Assembly: GCA_003674045.1 (NCBI GenBank)
Contig: PENC01000031.1
Location: 1 to 64,000 of the forward strand
Length of the DNA: 64,000 nt
Reading direction: 5' to 3'
Source of the DNA: Streptomyces griseocarneus
Lineage (GTDB): Bacteria > Actinomycetota > Actinomycetes > Streptomycetales > Streptomycetaceae
Part shown: positions 33,310 through 43,000 of the stretch, one piece after another
Numbering within the stretch: position 1 is the first letter of the stretch
Layout: every line of letters starts with the position of its first letter
Program-made: the position numbers and the translations under genes
The notes under the pieces: model-generated
What the model saw: only the letters and a program-made list of their open reading frames with translations
The model's database searches: none
Told to the model about the DNA's origin: nothing

Positions 33310-34197
33310 ATGGGCGAGGAGCGGTCCGAGGATGGCTGGCGGGTGGACGAGCGGTGCACGAACTGCGACGTCGCCCGCCAGCTCGCCCCCGGCCTGATCG
33401 GCGAGGCCGACGGCCGCTCGGTCGTTCTGCGCCAGCCGCGCGGCCGAACCGAGGTCCGGCAGCTCAACGCTGCGGCGCACGCCTGTCCCTCCCGGTCGAT
33501 CCGTCCCCAGACCGGTCGGCTGGAGGCGGCGCTGGACCCCTTCCCGATGGCCCTGGACGACACCGTGCACCTCTGCGGGCACAACTCCGCGCACACCGCG
33601 GGGGCCAACTCCTACCTGCTGCGCCGCCCCGGCGGTACCACGATGATGGTGGACACGCCGCGCTGGAGCACATCGCTGGCCGCGCGCTACGAGGGGCTGG
33701 GCCCTGTCACCGATGTCCTGCTCACCCACCGCGACCACGCCGCGCACGGCCGCCGCTACGCCGACCGCTTCGGCGCCCGGCTGTGGATCCACGAGGGTGA
33801 CCTCGACGCCGCCCCGGACGCCGACCGTGTGCTTCGTGGCACGGACCCGGCGCAGATCGCCGAAGGCGTGGTCGCCATCCCCTTCCCCGGGCACACCCGA
33901 GGCAGCGTGCTGTTCCTCGCGGACGAGCGGTACTGTTTCAGCGGCGACAGCTTCTACTGGTCGCGCACCACAGCCGACATCGAGGTGGCCGAGAGTGTCA
34001 CCTGGTATTCCATCAGTGAACTGGCCGCCTCCTTGGCCCGGACCGCCAACCGGCTGCGCTTCGAGTGGCTGCTGCCCGGCCACGGCGACCGCCGGCACCT
34101 TCCCGCCGACGACATGACCCGGCGGCTGCGACGACTGGCGGCGCGCACGCGCCAACTGCGGCCCCGCTCCATCGATTTCACCGCGATGCGCTGGTAA
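33310..34197 (+). CDS. Ferredoxin-like plus MBL-fold hydrolase
   Basis: 295 residues. Residues about 12-70 form a ferredoxin-like segment with Cys at DERCTNCDVARQLAP and HACPSRSI. From about residue 85 comes a metallo-beta-lactamase fold: VLLTHRDHAAHGRRY (THxDH), IPFPGHTRGSVLFL, CFSGDSFYW and LLPGHGDRRHL give the usual metal ligands. Proteins of this pairing are common in actinomycetes and of unknown substrate. GGAGGGGAG precedes the ATG. Confidence 0.85.
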   Translation: MGEERSEDGWRVDERCTNCDVARQLAPGLIGEADGRSVVLRQPRGRTEVRQLNAAAHACPSRSIRPQTGRLEAALDPFPMALDDTVHLCGHNSAHTAGANSYLLRRPGGTTMMVDTPRWSTSLAARYEGLGPVTDVLLTHRDHAAHGRRYADRFGARLWIHEGDLDAAPDADRVLRGTDPAQIAEGVVAIPFPGHTRGSVLFLADERYCFSGDSFYWSRTTADIEVAESVTWYSISELAASLARTANRLRFEWLLPGHGDRRHLPADDMTRRLRRLAARTRQLRPRSIDFTAMRW

Positions 34198-34279
34198 CGG
34201 ACCAACTCGCGCGGCCGGTCCGAGCCGACCGTGACATGACGGTGACCGCGCGGGTTCTTCGGGTGCGAACAAGCAGGGG

Positions 34280-34990
34280 GCCCGCGCGGCCTTGTCCCAC
34301 CCTGCTTTCCGCGGCGTGAGCCGCCACCGCCTCGGCGAGTTGCCCGAAGAACTCCAGCCGAGGTGGCAGGCCCGCTGCGAGAGCGTCCGTCACGAGCGGC
34401 GCGGCGGGCAGCGGTGCCGACGGGCCGACGCCGGGCCGAAGTACGCGTTCACCTTCCGTGATCGGATGGTCGTCACACTCGTCCATCCACGGACCGGGCT
34501 CACGCAAGAAGCACTCGCCGTGGCCTACGGCGTAAACGCCTGGACGGCGCGGAGACCCGGGTCCGCCGCCCGGAAGCGGGTCGGCTCGGACGCCGTGCTT
34601 TCGTCTCCGGAGAGTGCGAGCAGAACACCATCAAGACCACTGCGTTCAGCGATGGCCAGGGCAGACTCCTGTTGTCGGGGGGCCGAGCGCCCAGGGCGGA
34701 TGCACGACCGGACCGCCGTGCGCAGCGAGGGCGTCGCCGAGCAGTTCCACCAGCATCCAGGTGTCAAGGCCCAGGTCGATGCCGGGTATCGCGGACCGGC
34801 CAAGGAATTCCCCAGCCAGGTCACCGCCCCACCGATGAAACCGAAGGAGGAGGCACCCCAGGGTGAGGTCCGGGCTTGGAGGGAACCCGGCGGCAGTCCT
34901 CGGCCTGGATCTGCGTGAGCACACCATCGCCGAGCTACGGCAGTGGGCACCGATGCGCCGCGGCACCGGACACCGTGAGACCTTTCCCCG
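34280..34990 (+). pseudogene. IS5-family transposase remnant
   Basis: Pieces of an IS5-type transposase occur in shifting frames. The first is RGVSRHRLGELPEELQPRWQ through VVTLVHPRTGLTQEALAVAY. Later pieces are NTIKTTAFSDGQGR, EGVAEQFHQHPGVKAQVDAG with YRGPAKEFPSQVTAPPMKP, and finally EHTIAELRQWAPM. A central deletion and at least two frameshifts are evident. No terminal repeats were identified. Confidence 0.7.
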
Positions 34991-35058
34991 GACTCGACGG
35001 GCGATCGCCCCTCTGGTCTCCGGCCGGGTGGCTCGGGGGTGAGGTCGTCACTTCACCT

Positions 35059-35102
35059 GGCCTCCCGGCCGGAGGCTCTCCGAACGATCCGGCCGGGAGG
35101 CC
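35059..35102 (-). terminator. Terminator of the LCP gene
   Basis: GGCCTCCCGGCCGGA and its exact complement form a 15-bp stem just past the LCP stop. Confidence 0.75.
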
Positions 35103-35108
35103 GAGTCC

Positions 35109-36668
35109 TCAGTTGACGCAGGGAATTCCGCCCTCCTTCACGGACTCACCCGCGAACTGGTCGTCGGACACCTTCGGCGGAAGGCTCGACGGGGAAGGGG
35201 AACCGGACGGGCTCGGAGCCCCGTAGTTCTCGCCCAGGGTGACCTGGACGTGGTCGGCGGGGACGTCGGAGTCCGCGGCCGGGGCGACGGTCACTCCCAG
35301 GCGCTTGGCCATCGCTTCGGCGGCGGCTTGGGCGTTCTTGCCGTAGGTGACGGTGGTCAGTGGCTGGAGTGCGGTGGTGGAGGTCCGGCCCGCGATGTTG
35401 CCCTGTGCCACGAGGGCCTTGAGTTCCTCGGCCGCGGCGTCGGTCCTTCCGGAGCCGTTGACCACGTCGACCGTCGCCTTGGGCGCCTCGGACGCCTTGG
35501 CGGAGGCGGAGCGCCCGGTGTCGCCCGCGCCGGGCGAGGCGGTCGGCCCGCCGCCGAACACGGAGGTCACGAGGGAGCGGACCTTCTCCACGTCGACCAG
35601 CTCGACGTCCTCGTTGTTGCGGGTGGCGGAGCCCTCGGTCGGCAGCGTACGGAACTCGACCTTGCCGCCGGTGAGGTTGGTGGCCTGCTGGGCGAAGTCG
35701 ATCACGTTCAGCTTGCTGTCGATCACCAGGTCCTTCTTCACCACCCCGAACAGATCCTGCAGCTTGCCCAGGCTCTCGAAGACGCCCTGCGACTTGAGCT
35801 TGTGGGTGACCGAGGAGAGGAAGGCCTGCTGCCGGTGGGTGCGGTCCAAGTCGCCGCCGTCCAGCCCGTGCCGCTGGCGGACGAAGGCCAGGGCCTGCTT
35901 GGCGTTCACCTTCTGCAGCCCGGCCGGGAAGTCGGCGCCGGAGTAGCGGTCCTTGACCGGATGCTTCAGGCAGACCTGGATCGGCTCCAGCACCTTGGCG
36001 ATGTCGTAGAAGCCCAGCAGGTTCACCTCGGCGAAGTGGTCGATCGGCTGCCCGAGGAAGTTCTGCACCGTGGCCAGGGTGGCCTCCCGGCCCGCCTCCC
36101 GGCTCTGCGCCTCCAGCTCGGCCCCCCGCATGCCCTGGGCGTAGAGCCTCTCCCGGCGCCCGGTGTAGGCGTTGGAGTACGCCTCCTTGATCTTGTAGTG
36201 GCCCTGCGTCGAGCCGTCCCCGTTGTAGGTCTCGACGTAGTCGTCGCGCGGGATCGAGAACGCCTGCACCTTGCCCCCGTCGGCGGGGATGTGCATCAGG
36301 ATCAAGGTGTTGGTGTTGTAGTAACCGATGTCACTGGACCCGGCGTGCAGCTGGTCCTGGACGAACTCCTTGGGCAGGTCGTTGCCGTCCATGTCCTTGC
36401 GCGAGTCCAGGCCGATGAGCAGCAGGTTGACCGAGTCGTCCAGGTGCTTGGGCGCGTTCTTGCGCACCTTGTCCAGGGCGTCGGACGTGTTCAGGCCACC
36501 GGTGACCCAGTGGTAGGCGGCCCAGGAGACCCCGCTGCCGGCCAGCACGGTGAAGGACACCACGCCCGCCACCGCACGTCCGGCGATCACCGTGCGGCGA
36601 GTGCGACGCCGCGGCTCCTCCACCCGGCAGTGCTTCTTCGCTCGTCCGTTACGCACCGTGCTGCGCAC
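35109..36668 (-). CDS. LCP-family (LytR-CpsA-Psr) glycopolymer ligase with LytR_C domain
   Basis: 519 residues: a basic cytoplasmic tail, one membrane segment (about 27-50), an LCP catalytic domain (VNLLLIGLDSR, DTLILMHI-type strand NTNTLILMHIPADGG, FSIPRDDYVE, FVRQRHGLDGGDLDRTHRQQ) and a C-terminal LytR_C domain (VDVVNGSGRTDAAAEELKA) with a Pro/Ser tail. LCP enzymes attach teichoic acids or other polymers to peptidoglycan. The GTG start overlaps the end of the upstream DUF6542 gene by 20 nt. Confidence 0.92.
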   Translation of the reverse strand: MRSTVRNGRAKKHCRVEEPRRRTRRTVIAGRAVAGVVSFTVLAGSGVSWAAYHWVTGGLNTSDALDKVRKNAPKHLDDSVNLLLIGLDSRKDMDGNDLPKEFVQDQLHAGSSDIGYYNTNTLILMHIPADGGKVQAFSIPRDDYVETYNGDGSTQGHYKIKEAYSNAYTGRRERLYAQGMRGAELEAQSREAGREATLATVQNFLGQPIDHFAEVNLLGFYDIAKVLEPIQVCLKHPVKDRYSGADFPAGLQKVNAKQALAFVRQRHGLDGGDLDRTHRQQAFLSSVTHKLKSQGVFESLGKLQDLFGVVKKDLVIDSKLNVIDFAQQATNLTGGKVEFRTLPTEGSATRNNEDVELVDVEKVRSLVTSVFGGGPTASPGAGDTGRSASAKASEAPKATVDVVNGSGRTDAAAEELKALVAQGNIAGRTSTTALQPLTTVTYGKNAQAAAEAMAKRLGVTVAPAADSDVPADHVQVTLGENYGAPSPSGSPSPSSLPPKVSDDQFAGESVKEGGIPCVN

Positions 36669-37200
36669 CCCTCTCCGTACTCTTTCCCGACGCGGTCCGG
36701 CGGGCGCGGAACCACCGCACGGCCAGTACGGCGATCACCGCAGCCTCGGTCCAGGCCATGGCCGGGAAGGCGTCGACAGCCCAGCGCACCGCACCGGTGG
36801 CCACGTGGGAGCCTGTCTTGCCGACCGCCGACTCGACCGCGGCTGTGATGAGCATCACCGCAGGGGGCGGGGTGTACGCCACCCACCAGGCACCCGCCCG
36901 GGAACAGGTGACCGCGGCCAGGGCGCCGCCCAGAACCCCGGAGACAACGAACGGCCAGCCAGGACCAGAACCGGTCGTCTCGCCCAGGACGGCGCCGAGC
37001 ACCGGCAGCGCCAGGGCGGCCAGGAGGGCCCAGCGGGGCCTGTGCGACCTGGCCCGTAGGCCCCGACGACTGCGATGACCGTCCGGTGCCCCGCCCTCCG
37101 CCCGGCCGCGCTGCCGGGGGACGCGACGCGCGACGGGCGCCTGGGGTGGGGATATCGCCGGGTCCGGCGAGCGGTCTGCCGCGGGCGTGCCAGATTGCAT
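36649..37200 (-). CDS. DUF6542-type membrane protein
   Basis: 183 residues: a long basic, disordered N-terminus, then about four membrane helices (WALLAALALPVLGAVLGETT, PFVVSGVLGGALAAVTCS and others). The ATG at 37200 is chosen because upstream sequence has no coding character. A palindrome ATTGC-N8-style (GATTGC...GCAATC) spans the start codon. Its 3' end overlaps the LCP gene, suggesting joint expression and a cell-wall role by association only. Confidence 0.72.
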   Translation of the reverse strand: MQSGTPAADRSPDPAISPPQAPVARRVPRQRGRAEGGAPDGHRSRRGLRARSHRPRWALLAALALPVLGAVLGETTGSGPGWPFVVSGVLGGALAAVTCSRAGAWWVAYTPPPAVMLITAAVESAVGKTGSHVATGAVRWAVDAFPAMAWTEAAVIAVLAVRWFRARRTASGKSTERGAQHGA

Positions 37201-37458
37201 AGTTGCGCAATCTAGCAAGTATTTTTCGGATCCGTGAGCCCGGGCTCCTAGATCATCGCCGCCGGTGTGCTCGACACCGGGAGCGTGGCCGGTCCGGCCC
37301 CCGCTGCGGCGGCCGTGGACCTGGATCACTCCGGCAGGACGGTGCTCGGGACCGGAAGATCAGACGTCCGGGGAACCGCGGATCTTGCTGGTAGCGTCTC
37401 CCGGGTTTTTGATGGAGCGTCACTCAAGTGACGCCGGGACGGGGGGAACAACCACGTC

Positions 37459-38160
37459 ATGATGGGCCACTCACACGCCGTGAGCGGGGCGCTGCTCTTC
37501 GCGGGCACGGCACCGTATCTGCCGCCACTGGTGCTGCATGCGCATCTGGCGCCACAGGAGATCCTGATGGGCACGGTCCTGTGCGCCGGCGCCGCGCTGC
37601 TCCCGGACCTCGATCATCACGACGGCACCATAGCCAACTTCCTCGGCCCGGTGTCGAAGGCGCTGTGCCGCTTCGTGGCCTGGGCCTCCGGCGGCCACCG
37701 GCACGCCACGCACTCGCTGTTCTTCGTGATGCTGATGACGCTCGGCAGCTGGGCGGGGACGACCTTCCTGGGGCGGCCGTTCACCCTGGGCCTGAGCTTC
37801 TTCCTGCTGGCCCTGGCCGTCCGGGCGCTGAACATCTGCCCGCCCGGACACGGCTTCCACGCCTGGGGAACCATCGTGGCGATGGCAGGCATCGGCACCG
37901 CGGTGATCGCCAAATTCATCCCCTCGGCGCCGGGCTGGCTGCCCTACGCCGTCGGGCTGGGCTGCGTGGCACACCTCCTGGGCGACTCCATCACCAAACG
38001 GGGCGCTCCGTGGCTGTGGCCGCTCAAGACCCGCTACGAAATCGTGGTGATCAAGCACAGCGGCAACCGGCTCGAGACGGAGATCCTCACCCCGGTGATG
38101 GGCGTCGCGACCGTCGTCCTGCTGTGGTTCACGGCGCTCTCGCCCCACGCGGCGAGCTGA
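37459..38160 (+). CDS. YdjM-like inner-membrane metal-dependent hydrolase (DUF457)
   Basis: 233 residues with several membrane helices and the family metal motifs MMGHSHAVSG, LLPDLDHHDG and GGHRHATHSLFF. Members are called LexA-regulated membrane hydrolases; the substrate is unknown. GGGGGAA lies upstream of the ATG. Confidence 0.85.
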   Translation: MMGHSHAVSGALLFAGTAPYLPPLVLHAHLAPQEILMGTVLCAGAALLPDLDHHDGTIANFLGPVSKALCRFVAWASGGHRHATHSLFFVMLMTLGSWAGTTFLGRPFTLGLSFFLLALAVRALNICPPGHGFHAWGTIVAMAGIGTAVIAKFIPSAPGWLPYAVGLGCVAHLLGDSITKRGAPWLWPLKTRYEIVVIKHSGNRLETEILTPVMGVATVVLLWFTALSPHAAS

Positions 38161-38218
38161 GCCCGAGCGACGGCGGACAGAGTCCTGTGGTGAGGGCTAC
38201 GGGGGGGGAGCGAGAGCC

Positions 38219-39172
38219 TCAGGGCCGCAGGACGACCTTGCCGAACTTGCCGGGACCGGCCAGGCGGGCGTAGGCGTCGGCGAACCGGTCGAGCGGGAAG
38301 ACCGTGTCGACGGGTACCCGCAACCGCCCCTGCGCCAGCAGGGGCACCACGGACGTCCGTACGGTGGCGGCGAGGAGTGCCTTCTCGGCGTGCGAGCGCC
38401 CGCGGATGGTGGTGCCGATCAACCGGGCACGCGCGAGCATGAGATCGAACATCCGCAGCGGCGCCGTGGCGCCGGCCTGGACCCCGACGACGAGGAACTT
38501 GCCCCGGCTGCGGAGCAGGGCGACCCGCTGCAGGCAGTCCCCGCCGCCGACCAGTTCCACGATCACGTCGTACGGCGCGTGCGCGGCTTCCTGGCCGGGA
38601 GTCACGACGTCCACCCGGCCGTCCGGGGCGAGCGCCTTCACACGGTGATGGAGGCCGGGCCGACGTACCCCGGCCACGGTGTGCGCCCCGGAGAGCGCGG
38701 CGACCTGCACCATGGCCGTGCCCACCCCGCCCGCCGCGCCGGTGACCAGTACCCGGTCACCGGCGCGGATCCCGGCCTGGGTGACCAGGGCGTCCCAGGC
38801 GGTACTGAACGCCTCCGGGAAACCGGCGGCCTCCTCCCACGACAGGCCCTCCGGCACCGGCAGAAGAAGGTCGGCGGGGACCGCGATCCGCTCGGCGTGG
38901 CCGCCACCGCCGACCAGCGCCATCACCCGATCCCCGGGCGCAACTCCCGTGACCCCGGGCGCGACGTGCTCGACCTCGCCCGCGACCTCCAGCCCCGGCA
39001 CGTCGGCAGGCCAGCCCGGTGGAGCCGGGTAATCCCCGCGTGCCTGCTGCAAGTCGGCGGCGTTGAGGCCGGCGGCCCGCACCCGGACGACCACGGCCCC
39101 CGGTCCCGCGACCGGATCCGGGCGCTGCTCCGACTGGAAGGTCCCGTGGGAATCGATCGCTACAGTGCGCAT
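38219..39172 (-). CDS. Quinone oxidoreductase-like MDR dehydrogenase
   Basis: 317 residues, medium-chain dehydrogenase fold: GroES-like half (VVVRVRAAGLNAADLQQARG) and a Rossmann half with VLVTGAAGGVGTAMVQ for NADPH. No structural or catalytic zinc Cys set is present, so it is of the zinc-free quinone oxidoreductase type. The start ATG 39172 is where family homology begins. Confidence 0.88.
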   Translation of the reverse strand: MRTVAIDSHGTFQSEQRPDPVAGPGAVVVRVRAAGLNAADLQQARGDYPAPPGWPADVPGLEVAGEVEHVAPGVTGVAPGDRVMALVGGGGHAERIAVPADLLLPVPEGLSWEEAAGFPEAFSTAWDALVTQAGIRAGDRVLVTGAAGGVGTAMVQVAALSGAHTVAGVRRPGLHHRVKALAPDGRVDVVTPGQEAAHAPYDVIVELVGGGDCLQRVALLRSRGKFLVVGVQAGATAPLRMFDLMLARARLIGTTIRGRSHAEKALLAATVRTSVVPLLAQGRLRVPVDTVFPLDRFADAYARLAGPGKFGKVVLRP

Positions 39173-39350
39173 GACGGCAATGTATGCCCGTAGCGGCGTC
39201 GCGTGTTGTGGACGAAGGGGTCCGGCCCTGTACCACTCGCCGGTCATCAGCGGTTCTGCCACGGCGATTTGACTGTAACTCAGATCTTCTGGCGTTCCGC
39301 GAGTGCGTCCGACGTGTGGTGACGACGCTCTCACGTATACCGGGAGGAGC

Positions 39351-39737
39351 TCAGGTGCGCCGGGAGAAGAAGGCGACGAACGTGATGTAGGCGATGGCGG
39401 CGGTGGCCACGAACCAGAAGTAGGGATCGCCGCTTCTTCCGGACGCCAGTTCGCCGATGAAGGCACAGAGATTCCCCACGGTGAGCACGATGCCCGTGCC
39501 GGCCCAGGCCAGCCCCCCGATCCGGGCGAACCGCTCGTCGGGTTCCTTCTCGGTGAGGCCCTGATAGGTCTCGCTCCGGCGTCCCAGCAGGAGTAAGGCA
39601 AGGCCGCAAGCCGCCAGGATCCCCAACGTCACCAGACCGAGAGCGAGGTGGCCGCCGGCGGCTGCGGCCACGAGGCAGGCGGCTCCGACGGCGAGGAAGA
39701 AGCCGGGCACGGACCGCCTGGCTGTGTTACCGGTCAT
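39351..39737 (-). CDS. Small integral membrane protein paired with an XRE regulator
   Basis: About 128 residues with four hydrophobic helices (FFLAVGAACLVAAAAGGHLA, LVTLGILAACGLALLLLG, AWAGTGIVLTVGNLCAF, YFWFVATAAIAYITFVAFF) and a conserved EKEPDERF before helix 3. The ATG at 39737 overlaps the XRE stop by 11 nt; ATG 39752 is an alternative. Such regulator/membrane pairs are common; the function is unknown. Confidence 0.75.
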   Translation of the reverse strand: MTGNTARRSVPGFFLAVGAACLVAAAAGGHLALGLVTLGILAACGLALLLLGRRSETYQGLTEKEPDERFARIGGLAWAGTGIVLTVGNLCAFIGELASGRSGDPYFWFVATAAIAYITFVAFFSRRT

Positions 39738-39939
39738 CTGCTGGGCTTTCATGGGCGTAAAACAGCTCCTCAACGCTGACCTCGAAAAACCTGCCCAGGG
39801 CGAAGGCGAGCGGCAGCGACGGCGTGTACCGCTCTGTCTCGATCGCGTTGACCGTCTGCCGCGAGACCCCGAGGGCGGCTCCCAACTGACCCTGGGAGAG
39901 CCCGCGCACCGACCGCAGTTCTCTGACCCTGTTTCTCAC
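39727..39939 (-). CDS. XRE-family HTH regulator, short form
   Basis: 70 residues: RVRELRSVRGLSQGQLGAAL then GVSRQTVNAIETERYTPSLP is a Cro/CI-type HTH close to YozG/PlsN-like regulators, followed by FFEVSVEELFY. It starts at GTG 39939 and is coupled to the membrane protein gene. Confidence 0.88.
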   Translation of the reverse strand: MRNRVRELRSVRGLSQGQLGAALGVSRQTVNAIETERYTPSLPLAFALGRFFEVSVEELFYAHESPADDR

Positions 39940-40045
39940 CTGTCAAGGTTGCTTGTCACTTCCCAGAAGTGTCAAGCCTGCTTTACAGGGGGAGTCCTCG
40001 GCGACGCCCGGTGAGCCCAGGCGCATGCCGCCCGGCGGCCGGGCG

Positions 40046-43000
40046 TTACGGGAGCGGGGTGTCCAGGGGAAGCCGCTGCACACCCGGCAGGTGGTCGTCG
40101 AGCTCGCCCGGTTCGAATCGGGACATGCCCACCACATGCCAGAACTCTCCGGTCATGTCGCCGTCGTATTTGTAGCCGCCGGACGGCGTCAGGGTGGCCC
40201 AGCCGCCCTGCACCCCGATCAGCGTGGCCCGTGCCGACGGGGTGCCGTCCGCCGGCACCGCCCACAGCCGGACCGTGCCGTCCGCGCCCCCGCTGGCGAG
40301 GAGCGAGCCGTCGGGGCTGAAGGCGAGGGCGAGGACGCGGCCGGTGTGGCCGGTGAGCCGGCCGGCGTCCGCGCCGGTGCGGGCGTCCCACAGCCGCACG
40401 ATCCGGTCGTCGCCCCCGGTCGCCAGCAGGGGACGGGTGGGGTGGGCCGCGGCGGTCCACAGCCGTCCGGAGTGCCCGCGCAGCCGGTGGACGGCGGTGC
40501 CGTCCTGCCAGATGATCGCCTGGCCGTCCCAGGAGGCGCTGGCCAGCCAGGCGTCGTCCGGGCCGTAGACCACCGCGTACACGCGGTCGGTGTGCCCGCC
40601 GAGTTCGGCGACGAGGCGGTCGGCCGCGAAGTTCCACAGGCGGACGTAGCGGTCGTCGCAGCCGGTGGCCAGGCTCGGGCCGTCCTTGCGGAACGCGATC
40701 GACCGGACCCGGCCCCGGTGCTGGGAGAGGGTGGCCACCTGGGTCCCCGTGCTGCGGTACCACAGCCGGACGGTGTCGTCGTCGTTGGCGGTGGCGAGGA
40801 GCTCGCCGTCGCCACTGAAGGCCTCGGCCCACACGTGGTCGGTCTCGGCGTCGAGTTCGCGCTCGTACTCGCCGGTGGCAGCGTCCCACAGGTAGACGTC
40901 ACCGTCGCTGCTGGCGGTGGCGACCACGGAGCCGCGGGGGTGGAAGACCGCCGACACCAGGCGGTCGCCCCGGCCGGACAGCTCACGCACCCGGCACCCG
41001 GTGGAGGCCTCCCACAGCCGCACCACGCCGTCGTTGCCGCAGGCGGCCAGCTGGTCACCCGCGGCGCTGAACGCCAGCCCCGTCACCTTCCGCCCGTGTC
41101 CGCGCAGGATGCGCCGGCCCTGCCCGGTGGAGGCGTCCCACAGCCGCACCACGCCCTCGTTGCCCACGGACACCAGCAGCGGGCCCCCGTCCGAGGCGCC
41201 GCCCCCGGGGCGGAACAGGCAGGCCCAGACCGACCCCTGGTGGTCGTCGGGCTGCCGGCGCAGCGGGGTGGCCGACCAGCTGCCCGCGTCGTGGGCGACC
41301 TGCCAGAGGCGGACCTCTCCGTCGCTGTCGCCCGCGGCGAGGAGGGCGCCCGCGGGGTCGAAGACCACTTGGTAGACGGCTCCGCCGCGGGCCTTGACGG
41401 GATCGGCGGCGGCCGTGCCGGCGACCGGGTCCCACAGCCGTACCTGTCCGTCGGTGTCGCCGCTGGCCAGGAGCCGTCCGCCGGGGTGGAAGGCGAGGGT
41501 GTACACCCGGCCGGTGTGCCCCGTGAACCGGTGGAGGAGCCGCCGGTCCGCGACGTCCCAGACGCGGACGGTGCCCGGTCCGTTGCTCTTTCCTCTGTCG
41601 CCGGTGGCCAGGAGCGTGGCGTCCGGGCTGAAGGCGGCGCGGTAGACGGCCCCGTGGTGGCCGGTGAACTCGCCGAGCAGATGGCCCGTCGCGGTGTCCC
41701 ACAGGCGCACCGCCGCATCGGCGTCCCCGGTGACGAGCAGGGCGCCGTCGGGGCTGAAGACGGCGGTGTAGACCGGAGCCCGGTGGCCCGGGAGCCGGTG
41801 GGCGACGGCTCCCGTGGCGGTGTCCCAGACGGTGACCGTGCCTTCCGCGTCCCCGGTCGCCAGCCGGGTCCCGGACCTGTCGAGGGAGACGGGCCACACC
41901 CCGTCCCGGTGGACGTCCAGTTCGTGGCGGCAGGTCCCGGCGACCGGGTCCCACAGCCGTACGACGCCGTCCGCTCCGCCGGTGGCCAGCACATGCCCGC
42001 GGAACTTCACGGCGTAGACCCGGCCGGTGTGGCCCTGGAGGGTGCGCAGCGCCGTGCCGGTGGCCGCGTCGCACACCAGGACCCCGCCGTCGTCGCTGCC
42101 CAGCGCGAGGAGTTCGCCCCCGGGGCTGAAGGCGACGGGCTCGGGCAGCCGGCCGGTGCGCATGCCGTAGCCGTAGGGCACACCGACCGCCGAGGGGCGC
42201 AGGCCGGGGTCGGCGGGGAGCCCGGGCGCGATGGAGGCGAAGCCCAGTTCGGGGCTGTCCAGGACGTCCTGCCCGGCCACCGTGTTGATCAGTGCGGCCT
42301 GGTACCAGTGGCTTCCGGTCACCCGGGCCCCGGTCAGCGTGGCCCGTATCAGGCGGGCCCCGCGCAGGTCGGCGTCGCGCAGGTCCGCCCCGGTCAGGTC
42401 GGCGTCGGCGAGGCGTGCGCCCGCGAGCCGGGCGCCGCGCAGCACGGCGCGGGACAGGCCCGCCCCGACCAGGCTCGCCCCCGTCAGGTCGGCACCGGTG
42501 AGGTCGACGCCGGAGAAGTCGCGGTAGGAGAGGTCCTCGCCCGCCAGCAGGGCGCCCCGCAGGTCCGCGTGGGCGGGGACGCGGAGCCTGCTGAGGACCT
42601 TGATGGCGTTGGCCCGGGTGGTTCCCTGCGCCTCCCCGCCGCCGTCCGGCCAGTCGGCCAGGGTCCGTTCGGCCCACTCGCGGCAGGTGCGGTGGTCGGC
42701 GATGTCGCACAGGAACTCGACCGCCAGCTGGCTCAGCGGGCGGCGGGTCAGGAGCCCCAGGGCGCCCTCGTCCGCCCCGCTCAGGCCCGCCGCCACCTCG
42801 CGTGCCACCAGCCACTCGACGACCGAGCCGTGGATGAAGCGGAACAGGCCCTCGTCGGTGCGCACGAGCAGGCTGCCGGAACCGACCGCGTGCGCCGCCT
42901 GCGGCACCGACAGCCTGCTGTCGGCCAGTTCGGTGAGGGTGGTGGCCACATCGGTGAGCTCGTCCAGGCGGAGGCCGCTCTCGCCGCTCTCCCACAGCCG

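Noticed and set aside
32850..33608. 252-codon minus-strand ORF before the MBL gene
   Set aside because: Arg/Ser-rich with no motif; overlaps the well-supported MBL gene.
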